This document shows positions 12,027 through 23,553 of a stretch of 64,000 nt of DNA, one piece after another; the stretch's first letter is position 1; every line of letters begins with the position of its first letter. The notes under the pieces were generated by a model that worked only from the letters and a program-made list of their open reading frames with translations, was not told the DNA's origin and did no database searches. Source of the stretch: Anastatus disparis (taxonomy: Eukaryota; Arthropoda; Insecta; Hymenoptera; Eupelmidae); NCBI GenBank assembly GCA_017163975.1, contig JAFFSR010000083.1, forward strand, positions 186,001-250,000. Reading direction: 5' to 3'. The translations under genes were made by a program, and so were the position numbers.

Positions 12027-13178
12027 GGGACGTTTCACGTCAACTCACCTAACAAAAAAATAGAATTCTTTGAAAATCTGTGAAAATGTTCTATTTGATA
12101 CCCAAAATATACAAAAAAAATTTTAGAGGTCCAGGTCAAAGGGGTCAGGATTTAAACGTGATGGAATTTTTCGAATTTCTTGCTTACTTGATCGATTTAA
12201 ACATACTCTTTAGCATATCTAAAAATCGAGCAGCTTAAATTGACTTTTTAAAGTCTTATTTTTTCGTTTTTTTATAAAGAAAAAATATACGAAGCTTCCA
12301 GTTGGGCAGCCTTCTAAAAGTTACTTAATTGTGCAAAAAAGTCTGAATAAATTGTTATTTTGGATCAATGATGAGATTCGTGATTTTTTTTCTGAAAAAG
12401 TATTGATTTTTGGGACAAATGTATGAAGATGTTTTTTATTGTAAATTGTATGTAAAATGTATGTAAATTTTTGTAAACCTTTATTTGCTAAACATCACAA
12501 ATTATAAATGAAATTTTGAAATTTTAAAATTTATTTTCTGTTAAATTATTAGTATATATGGTTCATAATGTCTTATATTACAATTTGTAAAAATATGCTC
12601 ATATTCTACACATGATTTCTAATAAAAAAAATTTTCATATATTTGTCCCAAAAATCAATACTTTTTCAGAAAAAAAATCACGAATCTCATCATTGATCCA
12701 AAATAACGATTTTTCAGACATTTTCGCACAATTAAGTAACTTTGAGAAGGCTGCCCAACCGGAGGCTTCGTATATTTTTTCCTTATGGAAAAACAAAAAA
12801 AATAAGACTTTAAAAAGCCAATCTAACCAGCTCAATTTTTAGATGTACTAAATAGTATGTTTAAATCGATCAAGTAAGCATAAAAATCAGTAAATTATAA
12901 TTTGCGAAAATTCAGGTGAATTCTACATCTAATTTCCAAAAAAAGGATTCTATTGAGTTTTAACGAAAAATTAATAGTTTTTGAGGAAAAAATTCATCAA
13001 AATATTTATTCAGCAAAAAATTTGAAAAATTCGAAAAATTCCATCACGTTTAAATCCTGATCCCTTTGACCTGGACCTCTAAAATTTTTTTTGTACATTT
13101 TGGGTATCAAATAAAACATTTTCACAAATTTTTGACAAATTCTATTATTTTGTTAGGTGAGTTGACGTGAAACGTCCC
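12027..13178. mobile_element. 1.15-kb foldback element in an AT microsatellite
   Basis: Both ends carry GGGACGTTTCACGTCAACTC in inverted orientation, and the inverted match runs inward for about 400-500 bp on each side. The landmarks AGAGGTCCAGGTCAAAGG, TTCCATCACGTTTAA and GATCGATTTAAAC occur in both arms. It sits between ATATAT tracts, which suits a TA target duplication of the mariner/Tc type. ORFs of 76 and 66 aa within it are the two strands of one arm and are not genes. No transposase is present. Confidence 0.85.
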
Positions 13179-13198
13179 ATATATATATATTAGTTATA

Positions 13199-13364
13199 TA
13201 TGTCCTTTGGCCGTATTCAGGTGGAATATGAATCGAGGACAATGTTTGTCGCTTGAGCTGAAATTGCCGAGGGCGCGCGAAGCGCGCCCGAGGTAGATTT
13301 CTGCTCAAGCGGCAAACATTGTTCGAGATTCAGATTCCACCTGAATAAACGGCCAAAGGACATA
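13199..13364. repeat. 166-bp near-perfect palindrome
   Basis: The left arm starts TATGTCCTTTGGCCGTATTC and the right arm ends in its complement. The centre is GC-rich and itself palindromic (GGCGCGCGAAGCGCGCC). The arms pair over about 70 bp each with few mismatches. It abuts the element that follows and shares its end motif TATGTCC...GGCCGTAT. Confidence 0.85.
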
Positions 13365-13372
13365 GATGATTT

Positions 13373-13766
13373 TATGTCCGAAGTAGGCCGTATGAGGAAA
13401 TATAACTTATTAGTTGAAAATATTAATCTTTTTTTCAATACTTTTAAAATTAAATTTTAGTTCTATTGATTTTTTCTTTTGTTTCTTAGATTGACATTTT
13501 GTAATGAGTATAGCTGCTGTCGAAGCGCGAGTCATTTTTTTTTCACTAACCTACGTTCAATATGATTGCTCTTTGACATATTGAACGAAACATAGTAGGA
13601 TCGGTGATGCCATATTGATTTCTCCTGAGACATATTGAGTCTCAATATGTCTCAGGAAGACATATAATTCTTGCAATAAGTCGAGGAGCGCGTCTGAGAC
13701 ATATGGGATGCCAATACAAATTTAGCATGCTCTTTACATACTGACACGAATACGGCCTACGAGGAC

Positions 13767-13769
<3 letters not shown>
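13373..13769. mobile_element. MITE-like element with TATGTCC ends and nested palindromes
   Basis: The left end reads TATGTCCGAAGTAGGCCGTA and the right end is an inverted TATGTCCTCGTAGGCCGTA. Inside are two smaller palindromes: one around 13550-13605 based on TTCAATATG/CATATTGAA, and a perfect one at 13621-13657 based on CTGAGACATATTGA. The same end motif starts the palindrome at 13199, so the two may be parts of one composite insertion. Confidence 0.65.

Positions 13770-13798
<29 letters not shown>
13770..13798. repeat. (TA)n microsatellite at the left edge of the inverted-repeat structure
   Basis: A run of TA dinucleotides. A matching TA run lies immediately outside the right arm at 23110-23146, so the arms are bounded by the same simple repeat. 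Confidence 0.85.
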
Positions 13799-14482
13799 CG
13801 CCCATTCTCTGTGAAATTAGTGGACAAAAAATTTTTTTTAAGTAAAATATTTTGTAAAATGCTTCTTTTCTGTACTCTGGACCACTCAGAATTTTTTAAG
13901 ATATTTTTAGGGACTAGTTTCAGAGCTACACAGCTTCAAAGTTGGGCTAAAATCATATTTTTGACATTTTTGACTATTTTCAGGCTCAAATCACTCATTT
14001 GGGTTGCATTTAAGGAATACATTACTAAGAAATTTTTTTCTTTAATGTATCCTAGATTTTCAGAAAAAAGTTATTCCAATGTGCTAATGTAGCTATCCGC
14101 TGAGCTAAAACTATTTAAATCATTGAAATACAAGTTTTAAGAGAGCGCGGTGGTGTAATGGATAGAGCTCTTGCCTTCAACGCGGAGGGCATGGGTTCGA
14201 ATCCTGACCAGGTACCTCTAAACTTTTTTTCAAAGAAAATTAGTGTATGTGCCATTTATATCGCGACTTTTCAAGAATCCGACCTCATTGGGTATCGGTT
14301 GATTGTTGGTCACAAAAGTGGCTGACTATCCATCGGTATAGTCAAAGTTTTCGGTATGGTGGTGTTTGACAGTCTAGTCTGATGTAATGTGTTAAACGGT
14401 TCCGGGCTGGACTCCGTCGACATCTCCATTGAAAAAGGTTAATTATATAGAGGATAACAATATCCTTTATATAATTAATCTT

Positions 14483-14521
<39 letters not shown>

Positions 14522-16275
14522 AATACAAGTTTTGGGTTTTCGAACCAAGATATCTGTTCAGGGAAGATCATCGGAGGAGGTTATACATGTACAAATATAC
14601 CTTAAAAATTTCAGAGTGGTGCGGCTTCTTGTTTTTTTTAAAACAATGCAAATCCAACTAAAAATCATGAAAAATTTGATTTTTAGCTACAGTTACTCAT
14701 TTAAATGTCAACTTGCACTTATCTGTTGCAGATGTCCCTTTGTAAGCATTCATAGAAATAGTTGTAAACTTAACAAATATTTTAAAATATAGAAAAATAT
14801 CTTCTGCGAGGTTCAGAGTGGATCAAACCTTTGATATATGCCTATAACCTTCTTCTGAGATGTATCGGTTACACGATCAAAAACTAAAAATGCAGTTCTA
14901 CCTATATGTCAGAACTTTTTGTGTTAATTCATGAGAATCTTGTTAATTATTAGGTAATTCAAGTCCAACTGATTTCATCCACTATGATATTGATTTCAAA
15001 ATTGCACTATACTGATCTTCAACGAACTGACCAAGAGAGGCTACAAGCTTTGGGTCTCAGATCCTGCTGGAACTTTATGATAAGTTTTGGTTTGATATAA
15101 CTAAAAGAAAGCTATAGCCTCAGAGTCTAACGCTGAGTAGTTTCCAAGTTAGAGCACATCACTTATGATTTTTACATGATTTGTTGGCAAATTTTTGTAA
15201 AAAATATGCCAACAGAATCATCATGTAAAAATCATGTGAGTTATCATATAAATTATTGTGTCATATTTGTAAAGTTATTTAATAATTTGTCTAGAAAGTA
15301 AACTGTCACGTAACTCGACAATTTTATTAAACTTTCTTGTTTAAAAATTTTGCATGAAATTGAATCTGTTTTTTTATTAATAAATTATGTTAATTTCAGG
15401 TATAAAAAGAATAGCAAGAAAATAAATTACATTTAAAGACTTTTTAGTATCAAAATGAAGAATTTTTGTTCAAGAGTTTGTTAAAAATTTTAAAAAATAT
15501 AAAATAAGTCAGCTGCTCTAACTAGGAAACTGCTCAGCGTTAGACTCTGAGGCTGAAGCTCTTTTTTAGTTATAACAAACTAAAACTTATCATAAAGTTT
15601 CAGCCAGATCTAAGACCCAAAGCTTGTAGCCCCTCCCGGTGAGATACAAAGAGACACGAGTTCAGTTATATATCACTGACAATAAGAAAAATTAAATTAA
15701 ATAATAATATAATCAATCTCTATTATATGTTGATTGTAAATATTTTTTAAAATTAATTTCAAGTTCCTATACACAATTAAATTTAATTATTGCTATCATA
15801 TCATGAGATTCAATGACAAATTGTCCAAAAATGTAAATTATGATAATCAATTTTCATAGAATTTCGTTTCTTACTAATATAAAAATAATAAATTACATTT
15901 AAAAAATATAACAAGGATTAGAATTAATGATTTTCTGAAACTAAACTTAATAATATACATCAGTATAGATACTTTAATCTTAACGAATCTCATTAAATGG
16001 AATTTAAGTCAGTGTGTGTTATACACTGAATCTATAAAAGAATATTATCATTTACCTGTTATATACATCCATATTATAATATTATTCACCTGCATTGTTA
16101 TAAAAAGAATGCTCGTTCACCCTGGACTTATACTAATTATTACCTGTAATTGAAAAAAAATTATTACAAAGCATCAGTTTTATTATTTAAAGAAATCTTT
16201 TTCAATTTGTGAACATGAAATAAAATAAAAACTTATCTGACTCATCGTCTCCATAGTCTGATATCCAATACAGGA
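13799..16275. repeat. left arm of the ~9.3-kb inverted-repeat transposon structure
   Basis: Starting CGCCCATTCTCTGTGAAATT, this arm is repeated in inverted orientation at about 21060-23109. The match runs through landmarks such as GCTCAGCGGATAGCTACATT, AAGCTTGTAGCC and GAATGCTCGTTCACCCTGG. It holds a 378-bp SINE that the right arm lacks. At 14861 there is an internal boundary, TGTATCGGTTACA. A related element at 47265-50311 begins and ends exactly at that motif, so the stretch 13799-14860 may be an outer layer that is not part of the core transposon. Open frames in the arm (such as 14532-14792, mirrored at 22516-22770) are AT-rich with no motif I know. Confidence 0.85.
14139..14516 (+). mobile_element. 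tRNA-derived SINE with 17-bp target duplication
   Basis: The 5' head contains an A box, TGGTGTAATGG at 14151-14161, and a B box, GGTTCGAATCC at 14194-14204, at tRNA-like spacing for RNA polymerase III. A body of about 250 bp follows, then a long poly-A tail up to 14516. The direct repeat attgaaatacaagtttt occurs at 14122-14138 and 14517-14533. The inverted right arm near 22770-22790 carries this target once, without the insert. It would be moved by a LINE reverse transcriptase acting in trans. Confidence 0.93.
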
Positions 16276-16418
16276 ACTACTTAGGTAAGGTAAGAATCAT
16301 AAAATTGAAGATGAAAATGAAATTTTTAATAAACAATATAAGTATAATTATATTGAATAAATATTGTCTATATAATAAAAAATGAACTAAATTCACAAAC
16401 TTAAACATTTTTCCTTAA

Positions 16419-17247
16419 GAGCATGACGGAGGTCCCCCCTTCTCAAATAGTCTAGTAATATTTTAATTCCAAGTATACGTGCAAACAGTTCCCTATTGAA
16501 AATGTATACGTTTTTCCAATCCGTATTTTTACTACGTATCATAATTACATAACAGAATTACGTAACTCCATACGTAGCTAAGTGTTCGAACTTGTGACAT
16601 AATTCTTATACGTATTTATTTAAAAAATACGTAACTTTGATACATTTTTATTGTAAACGTACGTTATTTTTAGACCTATATATAGTTAAAATATGTATCC
16701 TCTATTAGCATATTTTAAGTGCATATAGGTCTAAAAATTACGTACTTTTACAAGAAAAATGTATCAAATTTAAGTATTTTTTAAATAAATACGTATAAGA
16801 ATCACGTCACAAATTCGAACATTTAGCTACGAATGGAGTTTCGTAATTCTATTACGTAATTGAGATACGTAGTAAAAATACGTATTGGAAATATGTATAT
16901 ATTTTTAGTAGGGTACGGTAAATCGAATTTTTTCATTACAGTAAGAAAATTTGTGAGTTTAAACTTGAGTGCGGAAAACTAAAGAAATTTACCAAAATAC
17001 TAGGAATAAAAAGTTACTTGCAATCTTTTAATAAATAGTATTTTGAGGTGAAGTTTATCGAGTTTTATGTCTAATTTCCATTCGAATCTTATAAAAAAAT
17101 AAAAAACACAATTGATTTCTTATTTCACTAAAATAATTCTCTTAATATACTCTAGTGCGTACAAGTCATTATATTTGTTTAAATAATAAAATTTAAAAGT
17201 TATCAATAAAAAAAGCAAAAATTGTTTCCAACAGCTCGGACGACCCG
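16419..17247. mobile_element. TTAA-flanked non-autonomous element (GAGCATGACG family)
   Basis: It is flanked by TTAA at 16415-16418 and 17248-17251. The left end reads GAGCATGACGGAGGT and the right end is an inverted CGGGTCGTCCGAGCT. A second TTAA-flanked copy lies at 42811-43213 in the opposite direction, and partial copies occur in the arms near 35870-36170 and 45370-45590. This copy is enlarged by a nested foldback at 16487-16915. It lies downstream of the transposase gene, inside the inner end of the left arm. No coding capacity. Confidence 0.75.
16487..16915. mobile_element. nested 430-bp foldback MITE rich in TACGTA
   Basis: The left end starts GTTCCCTATTGAAAATGTAT and the right end is a diverged inverted copy. 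Inner landmarks such as TTTTTACTACGTATC, GGTCTAAAAATAACG-like sequence and AAATACGTATAAGAAT occur in both arms, so nearly the whole unit folds back. It is unusually rich in TACGTA. It is inserted in the element at 16419-17247. Confidence 0.75.
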
Positions 17248-17382
17248 TTAAAGGTTTTAAATATATTAAAAAAATTTGCATGTCATAATTAAAATATAGA
17301 CAGGATTATTGAATTCTTTATTTACAGTATATTTAAAAATTTAACATCGATATAAAAAAATGTAAAAACATAGATATAATAA

Positions 17383-19739
17383 TTAATCAATTACTGTTAC
17401 TTCAATGGAGTCTACTGAACTAGAAAATAATTTGCATTTTACTTTGCCATTTGCTATTGGACTAATAAAATGTTGCTTTTGTAAGTTTTTCACCCTGTTT
17501 CTATTTTTAAAACGATTCTGCAGTTTTTTAAAATTTTTATTGTAATCTGATTCTGGCGAGTAAGCAAAATCAACATTTGTATAGTTTCCTTTATTTTTCA
17601 ACCACTCGTACAATGTAACTGCATCCAAAATTTGTTGCGTTGCTGGAAGTGTGAGACTTGCTTTAGCTGCAGCTCTTTTAACAGAACCACCTACTCCGTC
17701 ACGTGCACCTTTACCATGTGCAGTTGGAAAAAAATGCCACTCTGCAGATATCCCAAAATCATCACTATGATAATAAATATTTAAAATGTTTTTAAAATTC
17801 TTAAACTGCTGAGGGGCTCCGTCAGTAGAATAGTAAATATTTTTCAATCCTTTGAAATTTTCTTTTAAATATAGAATTAGTTGTTGCTGATAAGTATAAA
17901 CTGCTACAGTATCGTGACTTGAATTATTTGAAATTACTACAAATGCTTTGCCTGATAATTGAGTATGTTCCACATAATAAATATATGTAACAAATACTGT
18001 CGCCTGGTCGTTATTCTAGTGAAACCCAGGTGGAGTGTTTTGAGCAACAAAAGCATAATTCTCTGAAAAATCTAGGCATACCATAATTTCATCCTTTTTC
18101 AATTCATTTTTTTAATTTTTTAAAATATTTAGATTGTGCTATTGAAATAAAAGCATGTGGCTGTAAAGCTTTAATTTTATCACAAAATGATGGAATGAAA
18201 TCATTTACGTCCTCTACAATATTTTTTAAAATGGCTCTAGGAGTTAACACCCATTGTGCATAGATAACTTCTTCAATTTCTTTTTCATCAAAAATCATGG
18301 TCAAGTAAGACTCTAAGCGTTGAACACCAGGACATTTGTCGCAGTCACCAAAATAACATTTGTATGCCATCGACATTTTATTTTTATTACAAATGATAAA
18401 TTGCAAAATATCTTTATATGTCTTAAACCGGTGAGTAATAAATAGCCTTCTGTCATTTTTTCTAAATTACAACCTACAAAAGTGTTTTTTTTTCTTTTAA
18501 TTAATATTATAAAAATTTATCCTAGTAAAAAATGTTGAAAATAAATTGAAAATACCTGATATCATCAACTTGACATTTTGATGAATTGAACAAACACATA
18601 CAGAATGTGTACCATTGCTACCAGCTAATACACAACATTTAGGTTTCAATTTGGCAAATGTAGAAAATCCTATTGGAATATCAGATGAAAATTGATTACA
18701 AAATAATCTGTACAACTCTTTCAATGTACAAAGTAGAAGACGTTTTTGGTCATAAACAATGTTGCCCTCCTCATCCTTGTGCTTAACACAGTCTTTTTTT
18801 CCAGGTAATATATAGGTATTTTCTTCACTTGTATAAAAATTTATTACATTTTGCTTAGTTCTTTCAGAAACAAGATTTCCTAAAATTATTTTTAATTGAT
18901 ATTAATTTTTACCAGGATAATATTCAACCAATTATATTTTATTTTAATAATTATTGCCAAAATTTAATTGTACTTCATTTATATAACAAATTGAAATGTT
19001 CTATTAAATTTATTTAAATTATGTTTCATTTTTTCACCTATTATTTTTTTATGAATATTTTTAATTACCTTTTTTTATAGATCGTTTTGCTAGAGGACCT
19101 GCTTTAGTTTGCAATTTTTTTGACATGTTAATCAAATAATTTGTAGTACCAAAATGTTTTTTTATTTCATCATATGACCAAGTTAATGGTAGCAGGGTCA
19201 GTATTTGGACTTTTTCTATTTTATGTGTATCTGTACCGTGGTATTTCATCTTTAAATTCTCTAATAAATCTACAAACATCTTAAAATCTTTTACAGAAAC
19301 CTCTACTTCATCTTCGTTGTCATGTAAAAGTTGTTCTACAAGCATTGGAATATCTGATGTATCTTCTGGTGATTCTGTATTTTGGGTGCTATCTATAGAA
19401 CAATTAAAAGATATAAGGAAGTATTTGAATAAAAATATTAAAATTGTAAAAATATTTTACATAAAGAACATTACATGGTGATGTTTCAGTTGAAACGCAG
19501 ACAGTATACATTTTTATCCTACATTTATAACAAATTCTATCATCAGGTGTTAATGGAGGTTCACAAGAAAATTTTTTAGTGAATTTCTCCAAGACTTGTT
19601 CTGATATTTTACGCAATGACTTTGCTGAACAAATCTCTTCACTGGCGAATGGCTTTCTGCATCTATTATAAGCTATACGTCTTTTCTTTTCTACATGGAC
19701 GATTTCGGTTTCGTTAAGTGACATTTCCTCGCTCGACAT
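17383..19739 (-). pseudogene. multi-exon RNase H-fold (DDE-type) transposase, decayed
   Basis: Five open segments on the minus strand form one gene. Exon 1 (ATG at 19739) has a Cys-containing N-terminal domain ending ICYKCR. Exon 2 (about 19393-19069) follows a TTCTATAG acceptor. Exon 3 (about 18875-18557) ends in a segment with THSVCVCSIHQN. The next segment has CDKCPG near 18330 and a helical part. The catalytic region has an LDFSENY box near 18060-18080, STDGAPQQFKN near 17820-17850, and HGKGARDGVGG near 17690-17720. These Asp-containing blocks look like the catalytic centre of an RNase H-fold transposase; I cannot name the superfamily with certainty. Two single-base shifts in A-runs (near 18460 and 18108) and a TAG at 18016-18018 make it a pseudogene. 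It lies between the 2-kb arms and is the likely source of their mobility. Confidence 0.72.
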
Positions 19740-19964
19740 TGTTTTGTAACCAATAATTAAAATCAATTATAAAGAAGTGAATAAACGAAGTCGAATATCA
19801 GACAGATCTATATCAATTTCATTAACACGAGTATTTGTAAGATATGTAATATTCGACTATTTATAAAATTAAAAAGAATGCTCACTTAATTTTTAAATTA
19901 AAAAAAGCATAAATAAAATATTGATGATTACATTAACTTATATGAATTTAATTAAAAAAATAAT

Positions 19965-20610
19965 ACCGTTAATACTATTTATATAAAAACTGTTTACAAA
20001 CATTTATTTTAAATGATAACGGTGCGATCGTACCTACCAGTCTTAAAACTCCCGTGGGCTCGAATTTGTAATCAACATTCAGTAATCGAACAGCATTATA
20101 ACTTTACTCTCTTATAAGAGAAATAAAGACAAAATGATGTTTAATAACTGAGTATCAACTTGCATGCACCGTTATCATTTAAAAAATACGTTTGTAAACA
20201 GTTTTTATATAATAGTATTAACAGGGGCCTAAGGCTCGAATTTATAGTCGGCACTCAACACTCGGCACTCCGATCTCAACCCTCAGATCTCAAACTTTCC
20301 TTGTTCCGTGTTCCCTATAAAACATGTTTACACGTATAGGAAATATAAAACAAGGGAAGTTTGAGATCTGAGGGTTGATATCTGAGTGCTGAGTGTTGAG
20401 TGTCGACTATAAATTCGAGCCTTATTCTGAAACTTTTCTTCTCGAGCAATAGGTTCGTGTGTTAGTAGAACTGTATACTCATTAGAAGGAGAAAGAATAC
20501 TATGAGACCCTTTGTCTATCTGTTTGTAATGACACTTGCGCATACGCAAGTAAAAAGAGATAGAGAAAGGTCCCATTGCATTCTTTCTCTTTCCAACGAG
20601 TATACGGTTT
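19965..20610. repeat. three consecutive palindromic units upstream of the transposase
   Basis: Unit 1 (about 19965-20225) has arms with TACTATTTATATAAAAACTG and ATGATAACGGTGC in inverted orientation. Unit 2 (20231-20424) has GC-richer arms AGGCTCGAATTTATAGTCG and its complement, with CACTCAACACTC-like inner repeats. Unit 3 (about 20473-20608) pairs GTATACTC with GAGTATAC and two GAGAAAGAAT-like blocks. They are probably separate small foldback insertions just 5' of the transposase start. No gene is seen; the ORFs on both strands are shadows of the arms. Confidence 0.65.
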
Positions 20611-21059
20611 TTTACTTAATATTTATTATATTGACAACAAATTTCTGTTAGTAATTGTGGATTATGTAAAATCCCTGTTATTAACAGCCTGCTTTTTAAT
20701 CTTGGTATTCGTTATTTACATCAATAATGTATCAAAAAATTCCCAAAATAAATATAATATGTAAATATACAATAACAGCCAATTATCGTTTATTGTAAAT
20801 ATGTCTTTGTAAGTATTGCTTGTTATTTTTAATTTAAAATAATACAGTATCCAATAATTATACTAATATAAATTTTCCCAGATATACTTTAAATCACCTA
20901 AAATGTTAAGAGAAGATTTATTTATAAGTTATTTTCAAGGAAATTATACATATTGACATAACTGTAAGTCATTTAAAGCGGGTTCTGAGAGTTTAAAAAA
21001 AAACATAAAAAAAGGAAGTTAATTTGAAAGAAATAATTTGTGCAGCTATTACTAATTAA

Positions 21060-23106
21060 GTGGATGGAAGTAGTTCCTGTATTGGATATTAGACTATGAA
21101 GACGATGAGTCAGATAAGTTTTTATTTTATTTCATGTTCACAAATTGAAAAAGATTTCTTTAAATAATAAAACTGATGCTTTGTAATAATTTTTTTTTCA
21201 ATTACAGGTAATAATTAGTATAAGTCCAGGGTGAACGAGCATTCTTTTTATAACAACGCAGGTGAATAATATTATAATATGGATGTATATAACAGGTAAA
21301 TGATAATATTCTTTTATAGATTCAGTGTATAACACACACTGACTTAAATTCCATTCAATGAGATTCGTTAAGATTAAAGTATCTATACTGATGTATATTA
21401 TGAAGTTTAGTTTCAGAAAATCATTAATTCTAATCCTTGTTATATTTTTTAAATGTAATTTATTATTTTTATATTAGTAACAAACAAAATTCTATGAAAA
21501 TTGATTATCATAATTTACATTTTTGGACAATTTGTCATTGAATCTCATGATATGATAGCAATAATTAAATTTAATTGTGTATAGGAACTTGGAATTAATT
21601 TGAATAAATATTTACAATCAACATATAATAGAGATTGATATATATTATTATTTAATTTAATTTTTCTTATTGTCAGTGATATATAACTGAACTCGTGTCT
21701 CTTTGTATCTCACCAGAAGGGGCTACGAGCTTTAGGTCTCAGATCTGGCTGGAACTTTATGATAAGTTTTAGTTTCCAAGTTAGAGCAGATGACTTATTT
21801 CATATTTTTTAAAATTTTCAATAAATCCTTGAACAAAAATTCTTCACTTTGATACTAAAAAGTCTTTAAATGTAATTTATTTTCTTGCTATTCTTTTTAT
21901 ACCTGAAATTAACATAATTTATTAATAAAAAAACAGATTCAATTTCATGCAAAATTTTTAAACAAGAAAGTTTAATAAAATTGTCGAGTTACGTGACAGT
22001 TTACTTTCTAGACAAATTATTAAATAAATTTACAAATATGACACAATAATTTATATGATAACTTACATGATTTTTACATGATGATTCTGTTGGCATATTT
22101 TTTACAAAAATTTGCCAACAAATAATGTAAAAATCATAAGTGATGTGCTCTAACTTGAAAACTACTCAGCGTTAGACTCTGAGGCTATAGCTTTCTTTTA
22201 GTTATATCAAACCAAAACTTATCATAAAGTTCCAGCAGGATCTGAGACCCAAAGCTTGTAGCCTCTCTTGGTCAGTTCGTTGAAGATCAGTATAGTGCAA
22301 TTTTGAAATCAATATTACAGTGGATGAAATCAGTTGGACTTGAATTACCTAATAATCAACAAGATTCTCATGAATTAACACAAAAAGTTCTGACATATAG
22401 GTAGAACTGCATTTTTAGTTTTTGATCGTGTAACTGATACATCTTAGAAAAAAGTTAGAGGCATATATCAAAGGTTTGGTCCACTCTGAATCTTTCGGAA
22501 GATATTTTTCCATATTTATAAATATTTGTTAAGTCTACAACTATTTCTATGAATGCTTACAAAGGGATATCTGCAACAGATAAGTGCAAGTTGACATTTA
22601 AATGAGTAACTGTAGCTAAAAATCAAATTTTTCATGATTTTTAGTTGGATTTGCATTGTTTTAAAAAAAACAAGAAGCCGCACTACTCTGAAATTTTTAA
22701 GGTATATTTGTACATGTATAACCTCCTCCGATGATCTTTCCTGACCAGATATCTTGGTTCGAAAACCCAAAACTTGTATTTCAATGATTTAAATAGTTTT
22801 AGCTCAGCGGATAGCTACATTAGCACATTGGAATAACTTTTTTCTGAAAATCTAGAATACATTAAAGAAAAAAATTTCTTAGTAATGTATTCCTTAAATG
22901 CAACCCAAATGAGTGATTTGAGCCTGAAAATAGTCAAAAATGTCAAAAATATGATTTTAGCCCAACTTTGAAGCTGTGTAGCTCTGAAACTAGTCCCTAA
23001 AAATATCTAAAAAAATTCTGAGTGGTCCAGAGTACAGAAAAGAAGCATTTTACAAAATATTTGACTGAAAAGAAATTTTTTGTCCACTAATTTCACAGAG
23101 AATGGG

Positions 23107-23109
<3 letters not shown>
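21060..23109. repeat. right arm of the ~9.3-kb inverted-repeat transposon structure
   Basis: This is the inverted partner of 13799-16275. It runs from GAACTACTTCCA-type sequence near 21065 to CAGAGAATGGGCG at 23109. It lacks the SINE and so keeps the uninterrupted target near 22770-22790. The internal boundary motif, TAACTGATACA, ends at 22441 and mirrors TGTATCGGTTA at 14861. The arms differ from each other by scattered substitutions and small indels, including a missing stretch near 21770 relative to the left arm. Confidence 0.85.
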
Positions 23110-23148
<39 letters not shown>

Positions 23149-23553
23149 CTATAACTTTAAGAATCTATACTTTTTGTTACTCAAAAAATGTAAAAAAATT
23201 TTCAAGGATCTAGATTCAAAGGATCAAAAACTATAAATCCTCGAAATTTGAAAATTTTTCAAAAGTCCCAACATTATCATTTTTTATCCTGATGTTGTAG
23301 AGAGAGATTCATGAAATATTTTTCGTTGTAAATGAGGAGTAGAGTAACCATGATTTTTTGCAGACCAAAATTTTGAAGTTTTCTAATTGGTTCTTATATG
23401 TATTACATGGTAATCATGGATAAAAAATTAATTCTTTGATTAGAAAAGAAGAGAGATATCCCACATAGCATGAAAGATTAGGAATATTTTCGAAATATTC
23501 CTATGTCCGCGAAAAACCCATGTAAGAACATTTCATGAAATATTGGGGTTTAT
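23110..23553. other. (TA)n microsatellite and AT-rich spacer
   Basis: A TA run occupies 23110-23146. The rest is AT-rich sequence with no gene. Near 23433-23470 there is a fragment, CTTTGATTAGAAAAGAA, that resembles the inner part of the TTAAGAGGAGG foldback family at 43917-44296. Confidence 0.5.

Noticed and set aside
12612..12842. A 76-aa ORF on the plus strand and a 66-aa ORF on the minus strand
   Set aside because: Both lie in one arm of the foldback at 12027-13178 and are each other's antisense.
14139..14212. A tRNA gene
   Set aside because: A and B boxes are present, but the acceptor stem does not pair and the sequence continues into a SINE body with poly-A and a target duplication.
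20328..20764. Short ORFs upstream of the transposase
   Set aside because: They lie in palindromic units and have no motif.
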